A stretch of 47,599 nucleotides of DNA from Acidobacteria bacterium 13_1_20CM_58_21 (GCA_001919715.1 MNIJ01000032.1:1-47599); one strand, 5' to 3'; positions 35,282 through 44,594 are shown, counted from the stretch's first letter. Made by a program: numbers and translations. Notes: generated by a model from the sequence alone, not told the origin.

Positions 35282-36386
35282 TGGGAGTCTTGGGGAATGT
35301 GCGCCGAGGTGTGCAGGGGAACGCTCAGCGTCACCTGTGCGCCTCCGCTGCGCCGGTTGGAGATCGAGAATTGCTGACGGTCGCCATAGAGATGCGCCAG
35401 GCGGTCGCGAATATTCGAAAGCCCTAGCCCTCGGCCGAACACCCCCGAATGATCGATTTCGCCGAAACCGGAGCCGCTGTCAGAGACCTGCAGGATCAGG
35501 CTGCCGTTTTCGCGATGAGCTGCGATGAACAGATCCATCGCGCTGCTGCCGGATTTCATTCCATGCCGAAGCGAATTCTCCAGCAGCGGCTGCAGGATGA
35601 GTTGCGGCACAAGCGAACTATTCAAGGACGGATCGATGGAATAGGTGACGCACAACTTGTTTTCGAATCGCTTTTGTATCAGGTCGAGATAAAGGCCGCG
35701 TGATTTCCAGTTCTTCGCCAAGGGGTATCTCATGCGCGCGCGAAGCCTGCAGCGTGAGTCGCAGCAGGTCGCTGAGCTGCGCGATCATGGCGTCCGCCAG
35801 CCGTACGTCCTCGTACATCACCGAAGAAATCGTGTTCAGCGTATTGAAAAGAAAGTGCGGCTGTAGCTGCAGGCGCAGGTTTTCCAATTGTGCCTGCACC
35901 AGCTTGGTCTGAAGTTCAGCGGCGGCAAGTTGCTGCGCCTGAGCAATCCGCAAGCGTTGGTAGAAAGAATACAGACCCACGATGACGGTGAAACCAATAA
36001 GGTCGTTCGAAAACTCCATGGGATAGCGGTAAGTCATGATGCCGTAGTCGTACGGACCGAGACCCAATGAGCGGCGCGAGGAAGTGACGGCTGATGGCCA
36101 TCATCGTGGTGTGGGCCGAGGAAAAAAGAACCGCTGCGGCGAGATGGAAGAGACCCAGCCGCAGCCAGCCTTTGCGCTCATAGAGGTAGATTCTGGCGAA
36201 GCGAAAGATGAGAAGGAGAAGGAGAAGGAGAAGGAGAAGGAGAAGGAGAAGGAGAACATCGAGATATCTGTAGCCCGTCAGAAGCACTGCGATCTGCGTG
36301 TACAGGAGAAAGAGAATCATCCAAGCATGTGCGCGCCGTGGGCATGTTGAGGGCACTGAATTTTCCTGGCTGTCGGCGCCGTGCAT
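35278..36386 (-). pseudogene. LytS-type sensor histidine kinase with two frame breaks and a poly-Leu tract
   Basis: The N-terminal part has hydrophobic segments (MILFLLYTQIAVLLTG, then a run of 15 Leu and IF). A further segment follows the first break (DLIGFTVIVGLYSFY), then the His-kinase core QLQPHFLFNTLNTISSV with its phospho-His. After the second break comes the ATPase domain: LVPQLILQPLLENSLRHGM, LQVSDSGSGFG and GLGLSNIRDRLAHLYG. Breaks lie at 36063-36065 (extra base in a three-base run) and 35694-35699 (extra base in GGCC). If corrected, it is an ordinary membrane kinase partnering the LytTR regulator encoded immediately downstream (ATGA overlap). The start ATG at 36386 lacks a clear ribosome-binding site. 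Confidence 0.75.
36210..36256. repeat. Hexanucleotide repeat (GAGAAG), nearly eight units
   Basis: Seven perfect GAGAAG units plus five bases of an eighth. On the minus strand, in the kinase frame, each unit gives Leu-Leu, making 15 consecutive leucines in a membrane segment. Changes by whole units keep the frame and would lengthen or shorten the helix. Confidence 0.95.
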
Positions 36387-36508
36387 ATCGAGGAAGTGAT
36401 TATGCGTTACGATGCGTTACCAAGGCCACCCGCGGGAAGGGTTCCTCTAGATTCTAGCCTAGGGTGACCGTCAATCGGAACCTGGTAACTACTCTCGGTA
36501 AACAAGAA

Positions 36509-36601
36509 TTAGTGGCGACGGCCGTTAAGGAAATCGATGGAACTAATAAACGTGACCGCGACCAGAACGATAAGGGCGGCCAGAAGAACGAAAACGATCA
36601 C
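36509..36601 (-). CDS. 30-residue single-span membrane protein
   Basis: A frame too short for ordinary calling. The GTG at 36599-36601 lies 6 bases after AGGAG. The product begins (M)IVFVLLAALIVLVAVTF and ends DFLNGRRH. It has one membrane span and a basic cytoplasmic-type tail, with no cysteine or known motif. It lies alone on the minus strand between the DUF4097 gene and the LytS-like kinase. The longer frame with an ATG near 36706 has no ribosome-binding site. Function unknown; small proteins of this shape often modulate a membrane complex. Confidence 0.5.
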   Translation of the reverse strand: MIVFVLLAALIVLVAVTFISSIDFLNGRRH

Positions 36602-36784
36602 GGGAGGCTCCTGAGGACTTAGAGGAGGGAATTGCAAGCGGGACGCCAAAAATACGTCGTTTGTTTTCAAGGGGTTACAATGGAGGGTGTGAAGAGAAGT
36701 AGTCAAAAACGGAACGCTAGTGGGTGTCGGTTGACAAGCAATCAGTACTGGAACTTGTTAAGGCCAAGCGATTCTCGGAAAGGC

Positions 36785-37711
36785 TTAGCTCGTGCTCAGT
36801 CGGATCGAACCGTCACCGGTGTGGATGGTCAGAGGCTGGCCGCCACCGTTCATCTTGCCGTGAATCTGAGAGTTGCTGAAAGTCCCTTCCATGGTGACGG
36901 GAATGCCCAGGCTAATGTGGCCGTCCCCGGTGCTGGCGTCAATATTGGTCTGGAAATCGGACGGGAGCACGAGGTCAACGCTGCCATCACCCGTGCGAAT
37001 CGTCCAGCTCGAAGCCATCTTGGAACCTGGCAGAACGCGGGTGTCCACGCTGCCGTCGCCCGTCTTGACGTTGAGCGCATCGAAACGGCCGGCCATGCGG
37101 ATATGGCCATCGCCCGAGTCGGCTTCGACCTTGCCATCCAAGTCGCGGGCCTCGATGGAGCCATCTCCCGTGCGGAGGCGCATGTCGCCTTTGAGGTTCT
37201 CCACGGTAATGCTGCCATCGTTGGTGTGGAGGTCAATCGTGCCATTCAGCGAGTTGGCTTTCACCGACCCATCGCCGGTATGCACGTTTACGGTTCCATC
37301 GATGGATTCGGTCTGTACGGACCCGTCGCCGGTTTCCACCTGGAGATCAGCAGCGCGAGGCATGCGGACTTCAATGTGAAGGTGCCTCGAATTATGGCCG
37401 AAGGAAAGGCCCCAGTGGGCGGTGACGCGGGCCGTCAACTCGACCTTGTCGCCGTCTTGGCGAGAGTCGACGCGGAGGTTTTTTCCCAATTCGTAGCCTT
37501 GGTATTCGACGCGAAATTCCACCTGCTTCGAGTCACCGGAGGTGACCCGTACGCTGCCGTCATTGGTTTCCACACGTACATGCGCGCGCCCAGACACAGC
37601 AAAAGACTTGGTGACGTCTTCGGCGCGAGCCGCGACCGCGGAAGCAGTCAATAAGGCCGCGCAGACAATTCCCAGCCGGACGGCGACTGAGCGGTGGGGA
37701 AGCGTGTTCAT
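36785..37711 (-). CDS. Exported DUF4097 beta-repeat protein
   Basis: A 308-residue protein with a signal peptide (LGIVCAALLTASAVAARA). The rest is a right-handed beta-helix-like array of about ten short repeats built on (T/S/N)(G/N)DG(S/H)(V/I), for example VETNDGSVRV, VETGDGSVQT, VHTGDGSVKA, LHTNDGSITV, LRTGDGSIEA, VKTGDGSVDT, IRTGDGSVDL and IHTGDGSIRL. This is the DUF4097/putative adhesin pattern. Members are envelope proteins of unknown role, often found near anti-sigma or stress genes. The ATG at 37709-37711 follows GGAGG at 8 bases. It lies 94 bases after polX on the same strand, perhaps in one transcript. Confidence 0.88.
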   Translation of the reverse strand: MNTLPHRSVAVRLGIVCAALLTASAVAARAEDVTKSFAVSGRAHVRVETNDGSVRVTSGDSKQVEFRVEYQGYELGKNLRVDSRQDGDKVELTARVTAHWGLSFGHNSRHLHIEVRMPRAADLQVETGDGSVQTESIDGTVNVHTGDGSVKANSLNGTIDLHTNDGSITVENLKGDMRLRTGDGSIEARDLDGKVEADSGDGHIRMAGRFDALNVKTGDGSVDTRVLPGSKMASSWTIRTGDGSVDLVLPSDFQTNIDASTGDGHISLGIPVTMEGTFSNSQIHGKMNGGGQPLTIHTGDGSIRLSTS

Positions 37712-37805
37712 GTCAAGTGCCTCCACAAGATGACCTTCAGTACAGATATACGATGCCCAGGGACAAAAGGTTCCCCGACGGGAAAGCCTCCCTCAAGCTA
37801 GCACG

Positions 37806-39602
37806 TCAAGTCCCCTTCGCCGCCCGTCTATTTTGGCCTCCCGGCCGGGCAGTCCCGGGCTTTGGTCGAAGGGCGTCCAAGAACTCGGCCGTGGGTAGCG
37901 TATTAATGACATCCTTCTTCTCGAGCCAGCCTCGGCGGGCCATGGTGACGCCATGGCGGATAAAGGAAAGGTTGGCGGTGCTATGAGAGTCGGTTGAGAT
38001 CACCACTTTGACGCCACGCTCCTTGCACATGCGGAGATATACGTCCTTCAGGTCGAGGCGGTCGGGATAGGAGTTGCACTCCATGGCGACGCCGTGTTTG
38101 GAGCAGGCCTCCAGAACCTTTTCCATGTCGTAATCGAAGGGATCGCGGCGGAGCAGCAGGCGTCCGGTGGGGTGAGCGATGATCTGCGTGTAAGGGTTGT
38201 CGATGGCCGCGAGCATGCGCTCGGTCATGGCAGCGCGGTCGAGATTGAAATAAGAGTGGACCGAGCAGACCACTACGTCGAGCTGGGCAAGGATTTCATC
38301 GGAGTAATCGAGCGATCCGTTCTTGAGGATGTCCACTTCTGACCCCGCGAGAACACGAATACCGAGACCGGTGTCGTTGGCGGAGTGAATTTTCTTGATG
38401 TGTGCCGCTAGGCGCTTTTCGTCCAGGCCATTGGCGACCGTGACGGCTTTCGAATGGTCGGTGATGGCGATGTAGTGGTGGCCGAGTTCGCGCGCAGCTT
38501 CAGCCATTTCTTCAATGGAGTGCTTGCCGTCGCTTGCCGTGGTGTGCATCTGCAGGTCGCCCTTCATGTCCTTCAGCGTGATCAGATTTGGCAACTTGTG
38601 GTTTTCGGCGGCGGCAATTTCGCCGGTATTTTCGCGCAACTCGGGCGGGATGAAGTCCAGCTTCAGTTTCGAATAGATCTCCTCTTCGGTGCGCCCGGCC
38701 ACGCGTTTTCCACCCTTCAGGGTGGCCAAAACATATTCATTGAGGGTGAGTCCCATGTCGTTGGCACGCCCACGAAGGGCCACGTTGTGTTCTTTCGAGC
38801 CGGTAAAATAAAGCAGGGCAGCGCCGAAGTTCTCTACTTCGAGCAGCCGGACGTCCACTTGCAAACCGTTCTTCAGCGTGAAGCTGACCTTGTTTTCTCC
38901 GTGAGCCAGTGTTTGATCGACGCCGGGAAATGCAAGGATGTGCTTGGCAAGAGCGTCCACGTGCTTTTGCGACGTGTGGCCGTCCGCAAGGGTGACAAGT
39001 AGATCAAGATCGCCCACGGTCTCTTTGCCCCGGCGCAATGAGCCCGCTGACGTGACGGATTGGATGGCTTTTCCTTCTTTCTTGATATGTGAAACAACTG
39101 CGGCCACCGCGTCTTCGGCGGTATGAATATGAAATCGTCCACTGGATTTCTTGAAGACTTCCACGGCTTTGAGAATATTTTGTTCGCTTTTTTCGCCGAA
39201 TCCGGGGAGGTCCCGGAGCTTCCCCTCTTTTGCGATTCTCTCGACGTCGGCGACGGTGCCGGCTTTAAAGTTGGACCACAGGAAGGCAACCTTCTTAGGC
39301 CCCAGAGACTGGAGCTGCAGCAGATCCAGAATCGACGCCGGATATTTCTTGAGCAGCTTCCTGCGCAGCACGTAGTCGCCGGTCTTAACGATTTCCTGCA
39401 GATGCTCGACCATGCGGTCGCCGATTCCTGGAAGTTCTTTGAGCTTTTCTGGTTCCTTCACGAGTTGTTCGATGGATTCGGGCAGGCCGTCGATCAGTTC
39501 GGCGGCTTTCTCGTAACTGCGGTATCGGCCGATGATGGCGCCGTCGATCTCCAGAAGCTGCGCGGTTTCACGGAGGATGCGGGCGATCTGTTTGTTGTCC
39601 AT
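37806..39602 (-). CDS. polX: DNA polymerase X family protein with PHP domain
   Basis: A 598-residue PolX-type repair enzyme. The N-terminal half has two helix-hairpin-helix elements (LKELPGIGDRMVEHL and LRDLPGFGEKSEQNIL) and the nucleotidyltransferase core (SAGSLRRGKETVGDLDLLVTL, then VDVRLLEVENFGAALLYFTGSKEHN). The C-terminal half is a PHP phosphoesterase with DLQMHTTASDGKHS, YIAITDHSKA, GSEVDIL, VVVCSVHS, IIAHPTGR, MECNS and VISTDSHST. Such enzymes fill gaps in base-excision repair and the PHP part gives 3'-exonuclease or AP-site processing. The ATG at 39600-39602 fits the family opening (MDNKQIARILRETAQLLE). Catalytic residues look intact. Confidence 0.94.
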   Translation of the reverse strand: MDNKQIARILRETAQLLEIDGAIIGRYRSYEKAAELIDGLPESIEQLVKEPEKLKELPGIGDRMVEHLQEIVKTGDYVLRRKLLKKYPASILDLLQLQSLGPKKVAFLWSNFKAGTVADVERIAKEGKLRDLPGFGEKSEQNILKAVEVFKKSSGRFHIHTAEDAVAAVVSHIKKEGKAIQSVTSAGSLRRGKETVGDLDLLVTLADGHTSQKHVDALAKHILAFPGVDQTLAHGENKVSFTLKNGLQVDVRLLEVENFGAALLYFTGSKEHNVALRGRANDMGLTLNEYVLATLKGGKRVAGRTEEEIYSKLKLDFIPPELRENTGEIAAAENHKLPNLITLKDMKGDLQMHTTASDGKHSIEEMAEAARELGHHYIAITDHSKAVTVANGLDEKRLAAHIKKIHSANDTGLGIRVLAGSEVDILKNGSLDYSDEILAQLDVVVCSVHSYFNLDRAAMTERMLAAIDNPYTQIIAHPTGRLLLRRDPFDYDMEKVLEACSKHGVAMECNSYPDRLDLKDVYLRMCKERGVKVVISTDSHSTANLSFIRHGVTMARRGWLEKKDVINTLPTAEFLDALRPKPGTARPGGQNRRAAKGT

Positions 39603-39756
39603 GGCGAAGCGATTATAAACCCGGGAAGAGGAAATTAATGAAGGCCAGGAAGGCACCGAGCCCGCGGCTCGGAAATCATCCGCATCGCTTCTTGTTGGGC
39701 CGCCGGGCCCTGGCGGGCCATTCCATTACTGCCTTGCTTGTTCTGGCATGCCCCCT

Positions 39757-39793
39757 AAAAAAAAAGGCCGCCAGATGGGCGCGTCTGCCGGCC
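39757..39793 (-). terminator. Intrinsic terminator of the cold-shock gene
   Basis: On the minus strand GGCCGGCAGA (39784-39793) and TCTGGCGGCC (39766-39775) pair in 9 of 10 positions around an 8-base loop. Nine T residues (A-run 39757-39765 on the plus strand) follow at once. It lies 19 bases after the cold-shock gene stop. Confidence 0.9.
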
Positions 39794-39811
39794 AAATGAG
39801 TGCTAACTGAT

Positions 39812-40015
39812 TCAGCCACCGACCTTTGAGACGTTGGCAGCTTGGGGACCCTTCGGCCCCTGAACAACCTCGAATTCGACGGGATCTCCTTCTTGCAAGG
39901 TGCGATAACCATCACCGACGATGGCGGAGTAATGGACGAAAACGTCTGGGCCGTCATTGCGCCCGATGAAGCCGTATCCCTTGGAGTTGTTAAACCACTT
40001 CACCGTTCCTTGCAC
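39812..40015 (-). CDS. csp: Cold-shock domain protein (CspA family)
   Basis: A 67-residue single OB-fold RNA chaperone. RNP1-like KGYGFIGR and RNP2-like VFVHYSAI are present, with the opening [13 protein letters not shown] and the end [21 protein letters not shown]. The gene begins at a GTG (40013-40015) with AGGAGG 9 bases upstream, not at an ATG. It has its own promoter, a leader of about 80 bases and a strong terminator, so it is monocistronic. Leaders of this kind in other cold-shock genes act as temperature-sensitive structures, but nothing specific can be read here. Confidence 0.95.
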   Translation of the reverse strand: MQGTVKWFNNSKGYGFIGRNDGPDVFVHYSAIVGDGYRTLQEGDPVEFEVVQGPKGPQAANVSKVGG

Positions 40016-40104
40016 TTCGCTGGCCCTCCTGACAGGGACTTTGGAATTTGGGACCCGGCAGCAGGCGAATCAGCCTAACGCCGTTAAAGATACGAATGGC
40101 GCGG

Positions 40105-40132
40105 AGTGTAGCAGAATCGAATGAGCAGTCAA
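40105..40132 (-). promoter_or_regulatory. Predicted sigma-70 promoter for the cold-shock gene
   Basis: On the minus strand TTGACT (40127-40132) is followed after 16 bases by TACACT (40105-40110). Transcription would start near 40098. Confidence 0.58.
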
Positions 40133-40201
40133 TAGAGGAATGGACTTTCTCTACTAAAAAAAAGTAGGCTCATGCCAGTCGCAGAAACGATAAAAGAAAA
40201 T

Positions 40202-40780
40202 CTATTTTCTAAATCGCTTTTGCGGAGAAAGGAACCGGAAATAGAAGAGAATGCCGGCAATGGACTTGGCGTCACGAAGTTCCCCGCCGCGGATCATCTC
40301 CTCCAGTTGCTTGCGATCATGGGGACGGGAAATTATTTTCTCATCCTCTTCAGGTTCTGCTTCGCCCGCGGTCAAGCCTTCGGCAAGGAGGATGAACATG
40401 CGTTCTTCGAGGAAACCGGGAGTCGGAAAAATGTCCAGGAAGATACGAAAACGCTTTGCGCGATAACCCGTTTCCTCGATAAGTTCCCGGGCCGCGGCTG
40501 CTTTTGGAGTTTCGCCGGGGTCCATGCGGCCTGCGACTAACTCCCATAAATACTGCCGTGTGGCATGCCGGTATTGCTGAATGAGCAGGATTCGGCCGTC
40601 GGCAAGAACTGGGAGGACCACAACGGAGCCTGGATGGGTGATGACTTCGCGCGTCGCTCGGACGCCGCTCGGCTCGATGACCTTGTCGCGGCGGATCCCG
40701 AAGATTGGGCCTTCATAAACTGTGATGCTGCTGAGGACTCTGGCCTTCTCTAAGGGTGGTGTACCTGAGGATTTTTTCAT
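40202..40780 (-). CDS. Nudix hydrolase (ADP-ribose pyrophosphatase type)
   Basis: A 192-residue enzyme. The Nudix box spans residues 84-106 with G84, E90, R98-E99 and E102-E103 all in place. After it comes ILDIFPTPGFLEERMFILLAEGL. The P...GF.(D/E)E..(F/I).A pattern is the usual sign of ADP-sugar pyrophosphatases. It would hydrolyse ADP-ribose or a related nucleotide sugar to AMP and sugar phosphate as a housekeeping step. The sheet before the box (ITHPGSVVVLPVLADGRILLIQQYRHA) is typical. It is monocistronic, divergent from the LytTR regulator. Confidence 0.92.
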   Translation of the reverse strand: MKKSSGTPPLEKARVLSSITVYEGPIFGIRRDKVIEPSGVRATREVITHPGSVVVLPVLADGRILLIQQYRHATRQYLWELVAGRMDPGETPKAAAARELIEETGYRAKRFRIFLDIFPTPGFLEERMFILLAEGLTAGEAEPEEDEKIISRPHDRKQLEEMIRGGELRDAKSIAGILFYFRFLSPQKRFRK

Positions 40781-40945
40781 GTTTGTCGTCCTTGCTCAAA
40801 TTCGCACGGCCCATGATATCCAGAAAAGGGCGATTCGCCACCTTCAGCCGAGCGCCAGTCTTGTTTGCTTGCGGAGATGAGGTACGCCTATACTCAGCGC
40901 TTGGGATTTCCGTGGAGGGGGCCGGGCTGCGGCCTGCCCTAGTTG

Positions 40946-41725
40946 ATGTCCATAAACACCATCATTGTGGATGACGAGAAGCCGGCGCGAGATGAACTGG
41001 CGTTCCTGCTGAAGGGCTTCCCTGAGATCAATGTGATCGGGCAGGGCAAGAACGGCGTGGAGGCGGTGTCGCTGATCAAGGAACACTCGCCGGACCTAGT
41101 GTTTCTGGACGTGAAGATGCCCGGGCTGGATGGGTTTGGCGTGTTGAAAAAGATCGTGGAGCGGAAGATGAAAATGCCGCACGTGGTGTTTGCCACGGCG
41201 TTTGACCAGTATGCGGTGCAGGCTTTCGATGTGAACGCCGTGGACTACATTCTGAAGCCGTTCGACAAAGCGCGCATCGCCAAGGCCATTGCACGGGCGC
41301 GAAAGATGCTGGAGACGCAGACTTCCGCCACCGAGCGGCTGGAGCAGCTCGTCAGCCAGCTTGGCGCCGGGAAACAGAGTTCCTCGCCTCCGGTAAGGCT
41401 GCTGGTGAAATCGCAGCAGCGCTTGTTGCTGGTGGACGGGGAAGACCTGGTGTTTGCTGCGATTCAGGATGGGATCATCTCGGTGATGGCGCGGGATGCC
41501 GAGGGAACGTCGAATTACCGCACACTCGAAGATCTGAATGGAGCGCTGGATTCGGAATCCTTTTGGAGGCCGCACCGCTCGTACCTCGTGAATATTCACC
41601 ACATCAAGGAAGTCGTGCCGTGGTTCAACTCCACCTACATGCTGAAAATGAACGACAGAAGGCAAACCGAAATTCCCGTGAGCCGCTCGCAGATTAAACG
41701 CATGCGCGAATTGTTCAAGCTGTAG
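40946..41725 (+). CDS. LytTR-family response regulator
   Basis: A 259-residue transcription regulator with an intact receiver: INTIIVDDEKPARDEL, DLVFLDVKMPGLDGFG with phospho-Asp, FATAFDQYAVQAFDVNAVDYILKPFDK. It is joined through a short linker to a LytTR DNA-binding domain (LLVKSQQRLLLVDGEDLVFAAIQDGII, then FWRPHRSYLVNIHHIKEVVPWFNSTYMLKMND and EIPVSRSQIKRMRELF). It resembles the broken LytTR gene at 34.5-35.3 kb in layout. No kinase of the LytS type is adjacent; the convergent hybrid kinase at 41.8-44.6 kb is a possible but unproven partner. No clear ribosome-binding site is seen. Confidence 0.92.
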   Translation: MSINTIIVDDEKPARDELAFLLKGFPEINVIGQGKNGVEAVSLIKEHSPDLVFLDVKMPGLDGFGVLKKIVERKMKMPHVVFATAFDQYAVQAFDVNAVDYILKPFDKARIAKAIARARKMLETQTSATERLEQLVSQLGAGKQSSSPPVRLLVKSQQRLLLVDGEDLVFAAIQDGIISVMARDAEGTSNYRTLEDLNGALDSESFWRPHRSYLVNIHHIKEVVPWFNSTYMLKMNDRRQTEIPVSRSQIKRMRELFKL

Positions 41726-41826
41726 ATACGTTTGGCGCAGCCATGTAGCGAGAGGTGAGCTGGCCGGCACGATACTTTCTAGTGCCGGTTTCCTGGCATT
41801 GTTCAGGGGGGGAGGTGCCGGTGATT

Positions 41827-44594
41827 TTACGAGTTGGAGTTGAGAACTTCGCCGACTTTGCGGGCAAGGGAGTTCAGTTCGAATGGTTTCTCGAGGTAGT
41901 GGTCGCGATGTTCGGAAACGCCGCGCCGAGCGGCGGCATCGTCCATATAACCGGACATAAATAGAATCGGAGTAGCCGGATGAGAGAGCTTCAGTTGATC
42001 GGCCATCTCTCGCCCCCCCCATAACCGGCATAATGACATCGCTAATCACAAGATGAATGGGGCCCTTATGCGATTTGGCTTTGGCTAGGCCGTCTGCGCC
42101 ATTCGTGGCCGTGATCACGGTAAATCCGGCGATGCCGAGGTAATCGGAGATAAGTTCCCTCAGGCTGGGCTCGTCTTCGACCAATAGAATGGTGCCATGC
42201 GCCGGTATTCGCGGCAGAATCCGGTTCTCTATCGGGCAAGGAGACATGAGTTCATCTGTCGCCGGAAAGTAAATCTTGAACGTCGTGCCTTTGCCCGGCG
42301 CCGAATCGACTTCGATTTGTCCGCCGCTCCGTGAAACCGTTCCGTAAACCATCGCCAGTCCAAGCCCGGTTCCTTTGCCACGTTCCTTGGTTGTGAAGAA
42401 CGGCTCAAAAATCCGCGCCAGGAGTTCCGGCGGGATGCCGCTTCCGGTATCGCTAACCGTCAACAGAACGCCTTCGGTGATTTTGTCAAATTTCGAGGCG
42501 ACCGGCAGGGCTGCATTTTCCGTTTGGAAGCATAGTGTTCCTCCCGCGGGCATCGCGTCGCGCGCATTCACCGCCAGATTCAGCAAGACTTGTTGCAGCT
42601 GATTGGGGTCGGCCATGATCCGGCGGAGTTGTTGATCGGACCGAACGTCGATGTGAATGTCCTCCCCAATGAGGCGGGGAAGCAGATTAGATATTTCTAT
42701 AACCACATGGTTAAGGTCGAGGACCGAAGGCTTGAGGACCTGCTTACGGCTGAAAGCCAGCAATTGGCTTACCAGGGCTTGCGCGCGGTCCGAGCCCTTC
42801 ATGATTTCCGTTAGTTTGCGGCGCAGACCGTCGTCGCTCGGTTTGGTTGGAAGAGCCAACTCCGCATAACCGCGGATGACGGTCAGGAGATTGTTGAAAT
42901 CGTGCGCGACACCGCCGGCAAGCCGGCCGAGCGACTCCATTTTTTGCGCCTGCCGGAGCTGCTCTTCAAGCGAGTAGACTTCTCCCTCGGAGCGTTCGTG
43001 TTCGGAACGGATGCGCAGGGTCGAAATGCCGTACGCAAGATTGGTGGCGAGTTCCCGGAGTAGCGTCACTTCTTCAACGTCAAAGACATCTTCTTCTTCT
43101 GAATAAATCGCCAAGCAGCCAATAACCCCCAGGTCATCCGAAAGAGGGAGGGCAATTACGGATAAAAACTTCTCCGCCGCGGCTCGTCCAGCCCAGGATG
43201 CGAAGCGCGAGTCCTTCAAGGTGTTGTGAATGATGCAAATCTCGCCGGTCCCGATCGCGGCTCCGACGGGACCGCGGTCTTCCGGTCTGTCGGCCCAAAA
43301 CAAATGCGCGGAAGAAAGATAGCCACCCGTATCTCCGAACTGCGCGGCAACACGAACAGACTTGGTTTTGCCCTGCTCGGGGAATCCCACCCAGGTCAAG
43401 CGGTAACCGCCCGTATTGACGATGATCTGGCAAACGCGTTCGAGGAGTTCCGCTTCGTTCGCGGCGCGGACCAGCTCCCGGTTGCAGCGGCTGAGTGCGA
43501 GAAGCGCACGGTTAAGACGCTTGAGTTCACTGCTATCGTGAAAGACAGCGAGAATGACAAGCCGTCGCGGACTATCGAGCTCGATGAGGCGAACACTGAC
43601 GTCAACTTCAACGGAACGCCCGTCGGCCCTCCGGATTTTGAGTTGAACGCTGTGCGACTCACCACTAGAAAGCCCCGCCCGAAAGATTTTGGCGTAGTGC
43701 TGACCTTCCCCAGGGGGAAAGAGAGAAGATTCCGGGATGAATGCCAGGCGCTCCGGCGGAATTCCGAACAGATCGACGCCCCGTGCATTCGCTTCCAGGA
43801 CGATACCTGTCTCGTAATCCACAATCAGGATGGCGTCACTGGCGGAATCGAAAAGGCGACGATATTTCTCCTCTGAGCGGCGCACGTTGCTGAGCAGGTG
43901 CCGGGAAGTCCCAATGCCCAAGACCAGCAGAAGGGCGCTGGTTCCCACGGTGAGCAAGTTGAGCAAATCACGGATCCAGCGATCACCCTCCGCCAGTGCC
44001 GAGGAGAAGTGATTCTCGATAAGAGTGAGACGCGAGTCGCAGGCTTCGATTTCCTCGAGGACCCGCCGCACCGTTAACGGATTTGGCTGGTCTGAAAAGG
44101 TCTCTGCGTGGAGCTGATCCGCGAGCTCGGTGAGATTATCGATCTCTTTATCCGCCGCCGTCCAATCAACGATCGCAACCCGCATGAAGGTGAAGTCGTG
44201 AAACCAGCGGAACAAGCGGACCATCCCGGGGATATCATCAGCATGGATCCGACCTCTGGTAAACCCCTGATACACGATGGTCATGTCTGGAGCGGGCTTT
44301 TCAAGTTCGATACGAGCAAATTTTTCTCCCAGGGGCGCCCGAATGGCATTCAAGTAGGGCTTGGAAGTCCGCTTGGGAACGCGAACTGGCGTACTGCATC
44401 AGACTGATAACCGCTTCTTTTTGTCCTTTAGACCAATAATCTTCACCCTGGGTGTAGGCCCGTACGGAAGACAGGATCATGGATCGGAAGGCGCCGAGGA
44501 GGAAAACAAATAGCACGATGCCGACGAAGAGAGAAACCACAACAAAGAGCTTTCGACCCAGGGTCGATGGACGATGATCGATGCGAAATGCCAT
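41827..44594 (-). CDS. Hybrid sensor histidine kinase (PAS-GAF-HisKA-HATPase-REC), frame broken twice
   Basis: Joined, a protein of about 920 residues. It has a membrane segment near the start ([21 protein letters not shown]), an extracytoplasmic sensor region and a second span ([19 protein letters not shown]). Next come PAS ([20 protein letters not shown]), GAF ([19 protein letters not shown]), HisKA ([20 protein letters not shown], phospho-His) and ATPase ([33 protein letters not shown]). A receiver ends it, with [12 protein letters not shown] (Asp) and, in the next frame, [11 protein letters not shown] and YLEKPF. Frame breaks fall in a three-base run at 44357-44359 and in an eight-base C-run at 42013-42020. 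Either run shortened by one base restores the family sequence. Confidence 0.85.
42013..42020. repeat. Homopolymer of eight C (G on coding strand) in the kinase receiver domain
   Basis: With seven bases the receiver reads [12 protein letters not shown] and continues to a natural stop at 41827. With eight it reads through antisense to the LytTR gene. This is a slippage-prone site and could be a phase-variation switch or a consensus error. Confidence 0.9.

Noticed and set aside
41096-41826. C-terminal extension of the hybrid kinase frame
   Set aside because: It is antisense to the intact LytTR regulator and appears only because of the eight-base C-run; the receiver continues in another frame and stops at 41827.
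43226-43876. 216-codon plus-strand frame
   Set aside because: Antisense shadow of the PAS-GAF part of the hybrid kinase, with no ribosome-binding site or known motif.
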